NCBI GenBank assembly: GCA_022559845.1
Contig: CM040117.1
Span: 77,847,731-77,911,730, forward strand
DNA from: Amorphophallus konjac
Taxonomy: Eukaryota > Streptophyta > Magnoliopsida > Alismatales > Araceae
Length of the DNA stretch: 64,000 nt
Direction of reading: 5' to 3'
The position numbers and the translations under genes are program-made. Below, piece by piece: positions 44,577 to 53,312 of this stretch. Numbering within the stretch: the stretch's first letter is position 1; each line of letters starts with the position of its first letter. The notes below the pieces were generated by a model, which saw only the letters and a program-made list of their open reading frames with translations, had not been told where the DNA came from and did no database searches.

Positions 44577-45228
44577 TCATCTTTCGGAGGCTTTGGTGAG
44601 GAATCTGTCGAGGAGGCCCCTGCGCACGAGGTCCTCGATAGCATCCTTCAAGTTGATGCAGTCAACGGTGTCGTGGTCGTGGTTGCGGTGGAAGTTGCTG
44701 TACTTCTTTTTGTTCTGCGAGTTGGGGTCCGACTTCATCCGTGAGGGCCATTTGGGGAACGGCTCCTCGCGGATCTCCATCAGGATCTGGTCAAGTGGAG
44801 CCGTCAGGGGCGTGTAGTGGCAATAGCCACCTCTTTCCTTCTCGGAGCGGTCGCGGTGGTCTCCATCGCGCCGCTCTCGCTTGCTCCGGCCCTCGCGTGG
44901 TGGGTCGGCGGCTCTCTTACGGTCGGGCTGGTCGGTCCCGGTCGCGCGGTGCAGGGCCGCGGTGTTCTCCTCGTAGTGTGCGTGCTTCTGGGCTAGCGCG
45001 AGGAGGTGTGGAAGGGTCATCAGCGCTTCGACTCTGAGCGCGCGTCGGAGGATGTGGTCCCGCGTCCCCTGGGTGAGCGCCGTGGTGGCGATGCCAACGT
45101 CGAGATGGGGGATCCGAAGCGCCTCCGCGTGGAAGCGGGAGACGAAGTCCCATAGTGCCTCTTCCTTCCCCTGCCTGAGGGCGAGCAAGGTTACCGCAGA
45201 TCTGGATACCTTTCGACAGCCCACGAAG
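44577..45228 (-). pseudogene. Tat-A gag, N-terminus in assembly gap
   Basis: Minus strand, about 217 residues up to the gap. It has the retrotransposon gag capsid pattern (DFVSRFHAEALRI, then LTQGTRDHILRRAL), a basic stretch rich in Arg/Asp/Glu, and the C-terminal FHRNHDHDTVDC ... LKDAIEDLVRRGLLDRF that replaces a normal zinc knuckle in Tat elements. A stop at 44577 separates it from the protease frame by about 50 bases. Confidence 0.8.
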
Positions 45229-45328
45229 NNNNNNNNNNNNNNNNNNNNNNNNNNNNNNNNNNNNNNNNNNNNNNNNNNNNNNNNNNNNNNNNNNNNNNNN
45301 NNNNNNNNNNNNNNNNNNNNNNNNNNNN
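45229..45328. other. Assembly gap of 100 N
   Basis: Exactly 100 unknown bases, a common placeholder length, so the true distance is probably unknown. Tat-A gag enters it from the left. The sequence on the right is unrelated, so at least the Tat-A gag start, leader and 5' LTR are missing. Confidence 0.95.
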
Positions 45329-45425
45329 ATCGCATATTTACGCTCAAACACCACTTTATTAATGAACAAGATCGTATAACTATTGGGCCTACCCGACCCG
45401 AAATTGGCCTGTAGCACACCAACAC
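45329..45425 (-). repeat. Possible tip of an unidentified LTR
   Basis: 97 bases right of the gap. On the minus strand they begin TGTTAGTGTTGG and contain AATAAAG about 75 bases in, like the first part of a copia-type LTR. It does not match the Tat-A LTR. The other end would lie in the gap. Weak evidence. Confidence 0.3.
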
Positions 45426-45732
45426 TAACACTACCGAGGTGGAGCGCTACCGGACTGAGGCGGAGCAGGCTCAGCGCCAGGTTTCCAGGTTAGAGGGCAC
45501 AGTGGAGGTGCTCCGAGAGGTGAGCCAGCGACTACGGAGGAGCAGAGTTCCGAGTGGGACCCATGGCTCCTACAGGACCTACCTGACGGGTTCCTCCGGT
45601 CACCGGAGGAATGAAGAGGATGAGCGGTGGCGGCGTCGACGAGATGAGGTGACTTCTTCGATGGCCCCGCCATGGAAGAGGTTCGAGGGCGGAGGTGACC
45701 GTGACAGGCGGGAGGGAGAGGGCCCAGCTTGA
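45426..45732 (+). pseudogene. C-terminal coiled-coil fragment of a Tat antisense gene
   Basis: A + strand open frame enters at the 45425 junction and encodes a short coiled coil (YRTEAEQAQRQVSRLEGTVE) followed by a basic, Arg-rich tail. It has the look of the end of a Tat antisense gene, but it lies upstream of the Tat-B antisense gene and in the same direction, so it is from a different copy. Confidence 0.4.
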
Positions 45733-46589
45733 CTCTGTACTACGACTCTACTTTTGTACATATGATATGATAGTGATATGATATGTATTTTGTTTATTCC
45801 TATGAATGAATGTATGAATGAATGAATGAATACTAACAACAACTACTAACTCGACACAAGTGAGATGACATGTGCGAGTGAGAGACGACGACTGCGGGTG
45901 AGACGTTACTACAGGTGTGACGACATGACCCCGAGTGAGACGACGAAGAGTGAGAGACACCAACTTGGAGTTAGAGAGAGACGCCAACTCAGAGTGAGAG
46001 AGAGAGATGCCAAATGAGTGAGAAGAGGGACGCCAAATGAGTGAGAAGAGTGACGCCAAATGAGTGAGATGAGTGACGGACATGACTACTAGTGGCACAG
46101 GTTCACAACCTGTGGAATGAAGGCTTAAGATAAGTAAAACGGTCTTCAATGGGCCGCTTAAAGAGACACACGGTCCTTAGTAGACTGTCCAAAAGAGATA
46201 CTAAACGGTCTTCTGGCCACCATTCAACTAGTAGAACGGGTTATAAACAACCGCATGATCATAAAAACAGTCTGATTCAGGCCGCTCAAACCCCAGAGTA
46301 AACGGTTCCCATCGGACCGCTCAATGAGATAGGCGGTCTATCGTAAGACCGTCCAAATGGAAGCCCTGCGAATTTGAATGGGACTCTCCTGGAGAGTCCT
46401 AAACCAAGGGTAAACAACTTTAACCCAATCCAAAGCTATCTTATTCCATCCTAGGCCTATCTAGACTCACTCCTAAGGGGTCTAGGCCTCTAACCAAGCC
46501 CTATAAGTAGGAAGGGGGTCTAAATTCGTGATTCACACATCCTCCCTCTTCTAAGCCTTAAAACCCTTGCTATTCTTCACCAAACCATC
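45733..46589. repeat. Spacer with (ATGA)n, a minisatellite and hairpin words
   Basis: Contains (AATG)n at about 45800-45832, an imperfect GAGTGAGA-GACGCCAAATGAGT minisatellite at 45935-46080 and, at 46137-46365, seven units of about 30 bases of the form AACGGTC-N(7-10)-GGACCGCTCAAA. The last unit reads GGCGGTCTATCGTAAGACCGTCC, a near-perfect hairpin. Probably the 3' untranslated part or LTR of Tat-B; boundaries could not be set. Confidence 0.6.
46501..46507 (+). promoter_or_regulatory. TATA-like box upstream of the Tat-B antisense gene
   Basis: CTATAAG lies about 90 bases before the first ATG of the antisense gene (46590) on the + strand, followed by a TC-rich region. This suggests the antisense gene has its own promoter. 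Confidence 0.45.
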
Positions 46590-47593
46590 ATGAAGAGGGC
46601 CTTAGAGGGGAGTTTCATGGAGGGAGCATCTTTTGAGGGCCCTAGACCAGCCAGAAAAGAGCGGGAAGCACTCCAACGGTTGACCGCGATCCCACGACAT
46701 CTTAGCTCGAGCCCTCTGAGAGAGGTAAGTTAATCATGGTTTCTTCGGTTCAAATCTTTCATTCTATTACGTGCTCTTCTTTTCTATCTCTTTCTTTCGT
46801 CCTTCCACCTCATCTTCTCCCTGGCCCTAGGCACTATTCCACTTTGAAGTGGATGGCTCCCATGGTCCGTGCATTGCCCCTAGGAGTGACATCCATTCTG
46901 AGATATTGGCACCTACAACCTCTCCTAGTACTAGGTCAGAACTACCCAAAGCTTTCTCTTGACTGGAACAGCATCTCGGCTTTAGTAGAAATCTGGCACC
47001 CTCAGACTCATACATTCATATTCCCATCATTTGAGGCCACTATCCTACTAGAGGAGGTAGAGACCTACTTCTCTTTACCCAGGTCCCAGGTGGGAGAGGA
47101 GGACACAGTGTGTCACACCGTTGCCCCTATTGACCCTAGGCTCATCTTGGGAGGGTTCATACCGGATAGCAGGGGCATCGACACTTTCATAGGCCCACGT
47201 CAGATCCATCTCATTCCTCTTAGCTAGTGGGTAGTTGAACATTGTAGGAACCGGTGTGGGTGGGATGAGGCCATAGCCAAGGCCGCATCAATTTGCTTGT
47301 GCGGGGCTATCCTCTTTCCTTCAGTTGACCACGTGTTAGATACTCCCCTTCTTAGCACCATCAGTGGCCTATGGCAGGGTCTTTCTATCTCCAAGGCCAT
47401 CCTTGCCTACTTGTACGAGGGCCTCACCTCAGCAGCCTTAGGAGGTCCTCTCTTTGGTTCTATGATATTCTTAGAGTGTTGGATGGGTGTCAGGATGAAA
47501 TTCATCTGCAAGGAGGATGTCACTTCAGCTGGCAGGATCTTTGAGAGCCACCCCCTCTTCTTCAAAGGTGGCGCGTTCGGGTTCTCTCCATAG
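46590..47593 (+). pseudogene. Tat-B antisense gene, plant-mobile-domain-like protein
   Basis: Opposite to pol, 3' of integrase. A short first exon (46590-46724) ends at GAG|GTAAGT; an acceptor CCCTAG ends at 46830. The next frame encodes HYSTLKW, ITS-like SILRYWHLQPLL, ALVEIWHPQTHTFIFPSFEATILLEEVETYFSLP (quoted as WHPQTHTF and EEVETYFSLP), the start of the plant mobile domain (PF10536 type). After one in-frame TAG (47225-47227) it continues with FPSVDHV and SKAILAYLYEGL to 47593. By the simple splice above, exon 1 ends in phase 0 while the domain needs phase 2, so either a different splice is used or a frameshift is present. Such domains occur both in host silencing-related proteins and in Ty3/gypsy elements. 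Confidence 0.65.
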
Positions 47594-48130
47594 GTAGAGT
47601 GCAGGACAGCAGAAAAGAAGACCAGAGACGAGTGGCGACTGCACATCAACAGACTACCCCTGGATTGGTTCGTGATGCGCCTGGACTTCCTCCGCGACAC
47701 CACCGTCAGAGTACCTAGGAGGGCTTGGACTTGAGGCTCATGAGTGACACCGCACTGGCGACGTACAGCCCGCACCGGTGCTACCTACAGGTTGGACTAC
47801 CCCGGACTGTTCTACCAGCACTACCCCACCTTCCCGTACTACAGGCGAGGAGGATCGGTACAGAGGAAGACGAGCAAGCGGTCAGGAGTGCCTTGATCAT
47901 GTAGGAGGTGAGCAGGGTGCTTACCATACCAGTAGAGGTTGTAGAGATTCTGGCAACGCGCTAGGCATATGTTAGAGAGCTGAGAGAGATTCGTCCCCGT
48001 GGGGATGCCCAGCGGAGGACTGAGTGATCTATGATGGTATTGATGTAAAAGACGTATGCTTAGAGATGTCTGACATATGAATGAATAAAGCTGATGATTT
48101 GATTGGTTTGAGTTTGGGCTTTGCTTTGAG
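47594..48130 (+). other. 3' part of the Tat-B antisense gene with poly(A) signal
   Basis: Decayed coding-like sequence in mixed frames to about 48028 (ending RELREIRPRGDAQRRTE then TGA). AATAAA at about 48083-48088 could be the poly(A) signal. Confidence 0.4.
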
Positions 48131-48330
48131 TGATTGAGTTGGGTTATGACTTCAGCATTTACGCGGTCACACTTAGACCGCTTAGAGATTAGAACGGCTT
48201 TCTTGAAGCCATGCATCAGATTTACAGCGGGTTTGATAGAAGGGAGTTGAGCGGAGTTGATTTAGAACCGTGTGAATGGTTGGACGGTCCGGCCAAGACC
48301 GTTGAAATTAATTGAACGATTGTCAAATAT
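48131..48330. repeat. ACGGTC/GACCGC hairpin words
   Basis: Five to six words such as GCGGTCACACTTAGACCGC and GGACGGTCCGGCCAAGACCGT in 200 bases, the same type as 46137-46365. Confidence 0.65.
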
Positions 48331-48554
48331 CCGTGTGAAGACTGAAGTGCTGAGCCTTGAGCTTCAATTTTCCCCTGCACACACAATAAAAACAAAAAAG
48401 ACAGATTAAATCTATTTTAGACTTAACCCCTTGCCTGTAGCAAGTTAGAGAATGACAAGTTCTTGATTTTTTGTCAAGGGGGTAAGCCTTATTAAATAGG
48501 CAAACAAAATGATGATGAATGCAATGGATGCTATGAATGCAAAGCATAAAAACC

Positions 48555-48880
48555 CTTTAATAAAATATTTTTTTTAGATTTTGGAATGTTTGATTTTTTT
48601 GAGTTTTGAAATATTTAATTTTTTTTCAGATTTTGAAATATTTGATTTTTGGTTTTGAAATATTTGATTTTTTGGATTTTGAAATATCTGATTTTTTTAT
48701 TTGAAATATTTAAATTTTTTAGTTTTAAAATATTTGCTTTTTTGGATTTTGAAATATTTGATTTTTTTTGTTTTGAAATATTTGATTTTGGATTTTGAAA
48801 TATTTGATTTTTTTTGGGTTTTTGAATTATCTGATTTTTTTGATTTTGAAATATTTGATTTTTTTGGGTTTTGAAACCAG
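48555..48880. repeat. TTTTGAAATATTTGATTTTTT tandem repeat
   Basis: About twelve imperfect units of 22-30 bases. The Lys/Ser-rich minus-strand frame at 48697-48909 comes from this repeat. Confidence 0.85.
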
Positions 48881-49649
48881 CTTAAACCTAATGACGGGGA
48901 ACCTCCCATCTCACTAGGGATCTCTCAGGTCCAACATGTGCTAAAGGGACCGCCCGTGGCCAGGGCCAATTTCGCTTAACGGTGCCTCTACCGAGGCCAT
49001 ACCCGAGGTGGGATCCATTCCTTGGAAAATAAAATAAGATTTAGCAGAAAAGCTGGCGATAGGTATAGAGGCTTTTAGGGCTTGAGTTCTTCTCACGACA
49101 CCCCCTTTTTTCAAAGAATTTGGTCTGTTGCGTCGGGGCTTTGTGTCCGTCATCGAACCTACATCCGCTCTAGGCACGCATGCGACCGGGCTCATAATGT
49201 CCCGCGGGGAAACTGTACTGCCACTCTTGCCATGCCTAGTTTCATTATTTTGGAGACTTTCAAACTTTTGAGAGCTTCGAGCTTGCGAGCTTTTTGCTTT
49301 GATTTTTGATTTTTGCCCCTTTTCTCTATTTCTTTTCTTTTTCTTTTTCTTGCTCTTTTATTATGCGGAATAAGGTCGTAACGGATTGCCCCTATTTGAG
49401 ACCTCTTTTATCGGGGGGTCTAGATCAGTTCTCGCCCCCTTATTCACCACTTGCCCCTATTCTCAGCCGAGAGAGAAGAAAAACAAAGATTTTCACTTCC
49501 CCAAAGCATGGCCAAGGGAGAGACGATGTTGCGCAAAAGAAGAGAACCGAACCACAGGGGTCGTGTAGTGTGTAAAATGTTGGACCGGGGCTCTCCTTTC
49601 GTGATCAGGTGAAGGCATACCCCGCCGTCGGGCTGTCGCTGGTTTGACT
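48881..49649. other. Spacer 3' of Tat-B integrase, no gene
   Basis: No recognised domain. Contains a T-rich stretch at 49290-49365. Short frames on both strands look accidental. Confidence 0.5.
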
Positions 49650-50740
49650 CTATGGATAAAAACATTTTAAATATAGCCCATTCCACGGATTCGACAATTC
49701 TTCACCTTCCGTGTTCACTAAACGATATGTGTTACCAGTATAGACTTCATTAACTACAAACGGCCCTTTCCAGTTGGGTTGCAGCTTAGACCTGGGACCT
49801 GCTGACCTAATAAATTTGCATTTCAAAACCATGTTACCCACTTGGAATTTTCTTTTAATAACCTTCTTTTGAAAATATCGTGAGACGTGCTTTTGATAAA
49901 CCGAGACGTGATTGGCCGCGTTAAGCCTCTTCTCGTCTAAGAGTTCCAGTTGGACTAGCAACGCCTCTCGATGCTCGTTGAGATTAAGTTTCTTGTCTAG
50001 CTGCACTCTTAGGGAAGGGATCAAGATCTCGTACGAGAGTACCACCTCCATCCCATAGGTGAGAGCAAAAGGAGTTTGGCCCGTGGGAGTATGGACGGAG
50101 GTGCAATAAGCCCATAGAGCTTCTATCAGTTTATCGGCCCAATCCGCAAATCTGTGTGACTCACATGTTTTCTTGATGATTTTTAGAAGAGTTTTGTTCG
50201 TGGCCTCAGCCTGGCCATTACCTTGGGGGTAGTATGGTGATGAATGGTGCAATGAAATGTTAAATTTCTTACAGAGGTCCCGAAGTTCCTGAGAAACAAA
50301 CTGAGGCCCATTGTCAGTGACGATATCACTTGGCACTCTAAACCGCGAGATGATATTCTTCAGGATGAAGCAGCATACTATAGTGGCTTTGATTTCTGCA
50401 TAGGCTTCAGCTGCCGCCCACTTGGTGAAGTATTATGTAGCCGTCAGAATGAAGGACTTCTGTTTGACTGCGGAATTCGGGTCACCGAGAGGTCCAACGA
50501 TATCAAAGGCCCACATCGAGAAGGGCCAAGGAGCAGAAAGAGGATGGAGGGAAGAAGCAGGAGCGTAGATCTTGTCAGCATGTAGCCGGCATTGGACACA
50601 CCTATGGACATAGGTGGAATAATCTTCTTCTAGGGTTGGCCAGTAATAGCCCTGCCTAAGAATCTTCTTTGCCAACGCCTTCCCATTAACATGCCCTCCA
50701 CACTCACGGAGTGAGCCACTTCTACTACCTTCCATGCCTC
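49650..50740 (-). pseudogene. Tat-B integrase
   Basis: Minus strand. The zinc-binding part (50433-50735) has RQGYYWPTLEED and C-x2-C as RCVQCRL, followed by FDIVGPLGD (first catalytic Asp). A TAA replaces the Asp codon of the usual TDYFTKW at about 50435. The second frame (49650-50336) has VTDNGPQF (second Asp) and GNGQAEATNKTL (Glu), then LIEALWAYCTSVHTPTGQTPF and the C-terminal GNMVLKCKF ... NWKGPFVV. All three catalytic residues are thus still encoded, but a stop splits the protein. Confidence 0.85.
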
Positions 50741-52204
50741 ATCGTCATCCAAACATCTCATTAGAACTCCATTAAGAGCCCGCCTATACAACTCTCCAGC
50801 AATAATCGTGTATCGGGAGGCGGCTCTTCTAATGGCCTTGCGCTGCTCGGCGTTCGCCATCTCGGGAGAGGAACCATCCCTGCAATACTGCTCAATCTCA
50901 TAATACCATGGAAATTCTTCTTCTTCTATGATCTCCTCAAGCTCAGTCAATGAAACTTCTTTCACATCTTCCCTCTCCGCCTTCCTTTCTACAGACTTCC
51001 TAAGGTTGTCGAACCAGGGATCCTGAAGGGAAGGAGCATCCAACCGCTGGACCACAATGGTCTCAGTGGCGTGATTGAGGGGGAATGAAAGGGAAGAGGC
51101 GAGCGATGCAAGTGCATCGGCCAGGATGTTCTGAGAACGAGGGGTGTGAATGTAGATAAGCTTCCGAAATTGCCTAGCCAAGAGCGTGACCAAATCTTGA
51201 TAGAGCTTAAGCTTAGGGTCACGGGTACGGTAAGTGGACAGAACTTGGCGCAGCACCAATTGAGAGTCTCCTATGATGTTTAGGTATCGCGTGCCCATGA
51301 GGTAGGCGTGCTTCAGACCGACAAGGAGAGCCTCATACTCAGCTATATTATTGGTGGCAGGAAAAGAGAGTTGATAAGCAATAGGGATGGTCACTCCTTC
51401 CGGAGTGAGGAGAACGGTGCCGATCCCACGGCCCTGAGAATTGAGAGCACCGTCAAAATGAAGAGACCAAAAAGGAAGATGAGTGATTACTGCCAGGTGT
51501 TCATTAGGAAACTCATCCTGGATCGAATCAGTGCGAGGGATAGGGGAATGAGCAAGGTGCTCAGTAATGGCGTATCCCTTGATTACTTTCTGGACAATGA
51601 AAGTGATATCGAATTGGGAAAGAAAGCTCTGCCAGCGAGCTAATCGGCTAGAAAGGACAGGTTTTTCTAACAGGTAACGAGCGGGGTCCATTCTAGAGAT
51701 CAGCTTAACCTCATGGGCTAGAAAATAATGTTTGAGTATCTGAGCTACCCACACTAGTGCTGCACAGGTCTTCTCCATGGCAGTATACTTGGATTCAGCC
51801 GGATTAAACAACCTCGAAAGGTAGTATGCTACCCTTTCCCTTCCTTCATCATTCACCTGAGCCAGGACAGCTCCTAGGGAGTCCTCAATCACTAAAATGT
51901 ATAGGATCGGGGGTTTCCCAGGGACGGGTGGTTGCAGAACTGGGGGATTAGAAAGATAGACCTTAAGATCCTTGTAGGCCTTTTGACATTGTTCGTTCCA
52001 CTCAAATTTAGCTCCAGCCTTTAACAATTCATAGAATGGGCGGCATCTTTGTGAGTGTTGAGATATGAATCTCCTAATGAATTGCAAGCGCCTAATCAAA
52101 CCTCTAAGTTCTGAGATGTTCTTAGGCGGCGGCATCTCCATAACGGCCTTCGCTTTATTTGGATCTATCTGAATCCCCCATTTACTAACTATAAACCCGA
52201 GCAA
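50630..52204 (-). pseudogene. Tat-B RT thumb/connection, RNase H and archaeal-type RNase H
   Basis: 524-residue minus-strand frame. Residues 1-60 complete the RT (LGFIVSKWGIQIDP, KNISELRGL). RNase H follows at about 95-220 (ILVIEDSLGAVLAQ). A second RNase H at about 246-385 has FDGALNSQGRGIG (Asp251), NNIAEYEALLVGL (Glu289) and IGDSQLV (Asp313), the extra archaeal-type domain that defines Tat elements. A linker to integrase ends the frame. It is separated from the RT frame by an in-frame TAA near 52213. Confidence 0.85.
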
Positions 52205-53041
52205 TTTCCCTTATGCAACTCCAAACATGCATTTCTTTGGATTCATTTTCAATTTGTACTCCCTAGCCCTTTACAACACCTTGGCTAGAATGGGGGGGTG
52301 TTCTTCTTGAGACCTCGATTTTATCAGAATATCATCCACATAAGCTTCTAAGTACACATGCATCATGTCATGGAAGATAGCCATCATTGCCCGCTGATAA
52401 GTGGCACCTGCATTCTTCAATCCAAATGGCATAACAACATAGCAGTATGTGCCCCAGGGCGTAGTGAACGAGGTCTTCTCTTGATCCTTGGGAGCAAGAC
52501 GGATTTGGTTATATCCAGAATAACCATCCATAAACGAGAGGGCTTCGTATCCAGCCGTGTTATCAACTAATACGTCAATGTGAGGAAGCGGAAAGTCATC
52601 TTTCGGACATGCCTTATTTAAGTCCCTGAAATCGATACAAATCCAAAAGTTTCCATCTTTTTTCATCACTGGGACTATATTTGCCACCCATTGCGGATAT
52701 AAAACAACTCTAATAAACCTGGTCTTATGCAATTTATCAACTTCTTCCTTTATCCTTAAGGCCATCTGCGGGTGGAATATTCTCACTTTTTGATTGACGG
52801 GTGTCGCCCCCGGTTTAAGAATAAGCCTATGTTCGACCAGAGCGGGGTCCAGACCCGGCATGTCCTCATAGGACCAGGCAAAAGAATCGCTGTACTCCCT
52901 CAACACCTTGATGAGCTCCTCTTCAACCTGAGGAGGGAGATTAGCAGAAATAAGTATGGGCCTGTGGTCCTCTTCTATTCCGAGATTAATTTCCTTAGTG
53001 GGTTCATCCACTGCCGAGGACGGTTCGTCAAACCACTTCAA
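52205..53041 (-). pseudogene. Tat-B reverse transcriptase
   Basis: Minus strand, 256 residues (52271-53041) plus a short tail. Contains EYSDSFAWSYEDMPGLDP, FWICIDFRDLNKACPKD, FMDGYSGYNQI (first metal-binding Asp), PFGLKNAGATYQR and AYVDDILIKS (the catalytic YVDD, intact). It ends at a frameshift near 52271. It copied element RNA into DNA; this copy is cut by stops on both sides. Confidence 0.85.
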
Positions 53042-53307
53042 ACCTTACGCATACAAATCGGTAGTGTCATCCACATCGCTTTCCTCATCATCGGCTGGGT
53101 CCCTCTCATCTACAATTTCATATACTTTCATCCGTCATTGCTCCACACCCCTTCCAATTCCTCATCATCCTCTAAAACAATTGCGGTCTCTACAAATTCC
53201 GGGCACTTAAGAAGGGCATGGCATCTCTCGGCCAAATCTTGCAGAAACCTATCTGGAATGGATTTAGGATGACGCATCATAGGGTGCGCCGCAGACGTGG
53301 ATGGGCT
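53042..53307 (-). pseudogene. Tat-B pol region upstream of RT, left of the chromovirus
   Basis: Minus-strand frames with an acidic stretch (VDERDPADDEESDVDD) lead toward the RT. A frameshift near 53125 and a TAA near 53042 interrupt it. The frame at 53128 onward (LAERCHALLKCPEFVE) stays open up to the chromovirus insertion. Confidence 0.6.
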
Positions 53308-53312
53308 AACTG
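53308..53312. repeat. Target-site duplication of the chromovirus, left copy
   Basis: AACTG, identical to 63229-63233. A 5-base duplication is the expected size for Ty3/gypsy integration. Confidence 0.95.

Larger units (their letters stand above)
28023..45228 (-). mobile_element. Tat-lineage Ty3/gypsy element Tat-A, 5' end lost in the gap
   Basis: Minus-strand order: gag (44577-45228), protease and reverse transcriptase (43341-44528), RNase H and a second archaeal-type RNase H (about 42000-43188), integrase (40656-41924), a tandem-repeat spacer, a + strand antisense gene (29414-38616), then polypurine tract and 3' LTR. The dual RNase H and the antisense gene between pol and 3' LTR are hallmarks of the Tat lineage. 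The 5' LTR and gag N-terminus fall in or beyond the N gap. It carries a nested 7.1 kb CACTA. Frameshifts and a changed catalytic motif make it inactive. Confidence 0.85.

Noticed and set aside
48697..48909. Lys/Ser/Tyr-rich small frame with internal repeats
   Set aside because: Produced by the TTTTGAAATATTTGATTTTTT tandem repeat.
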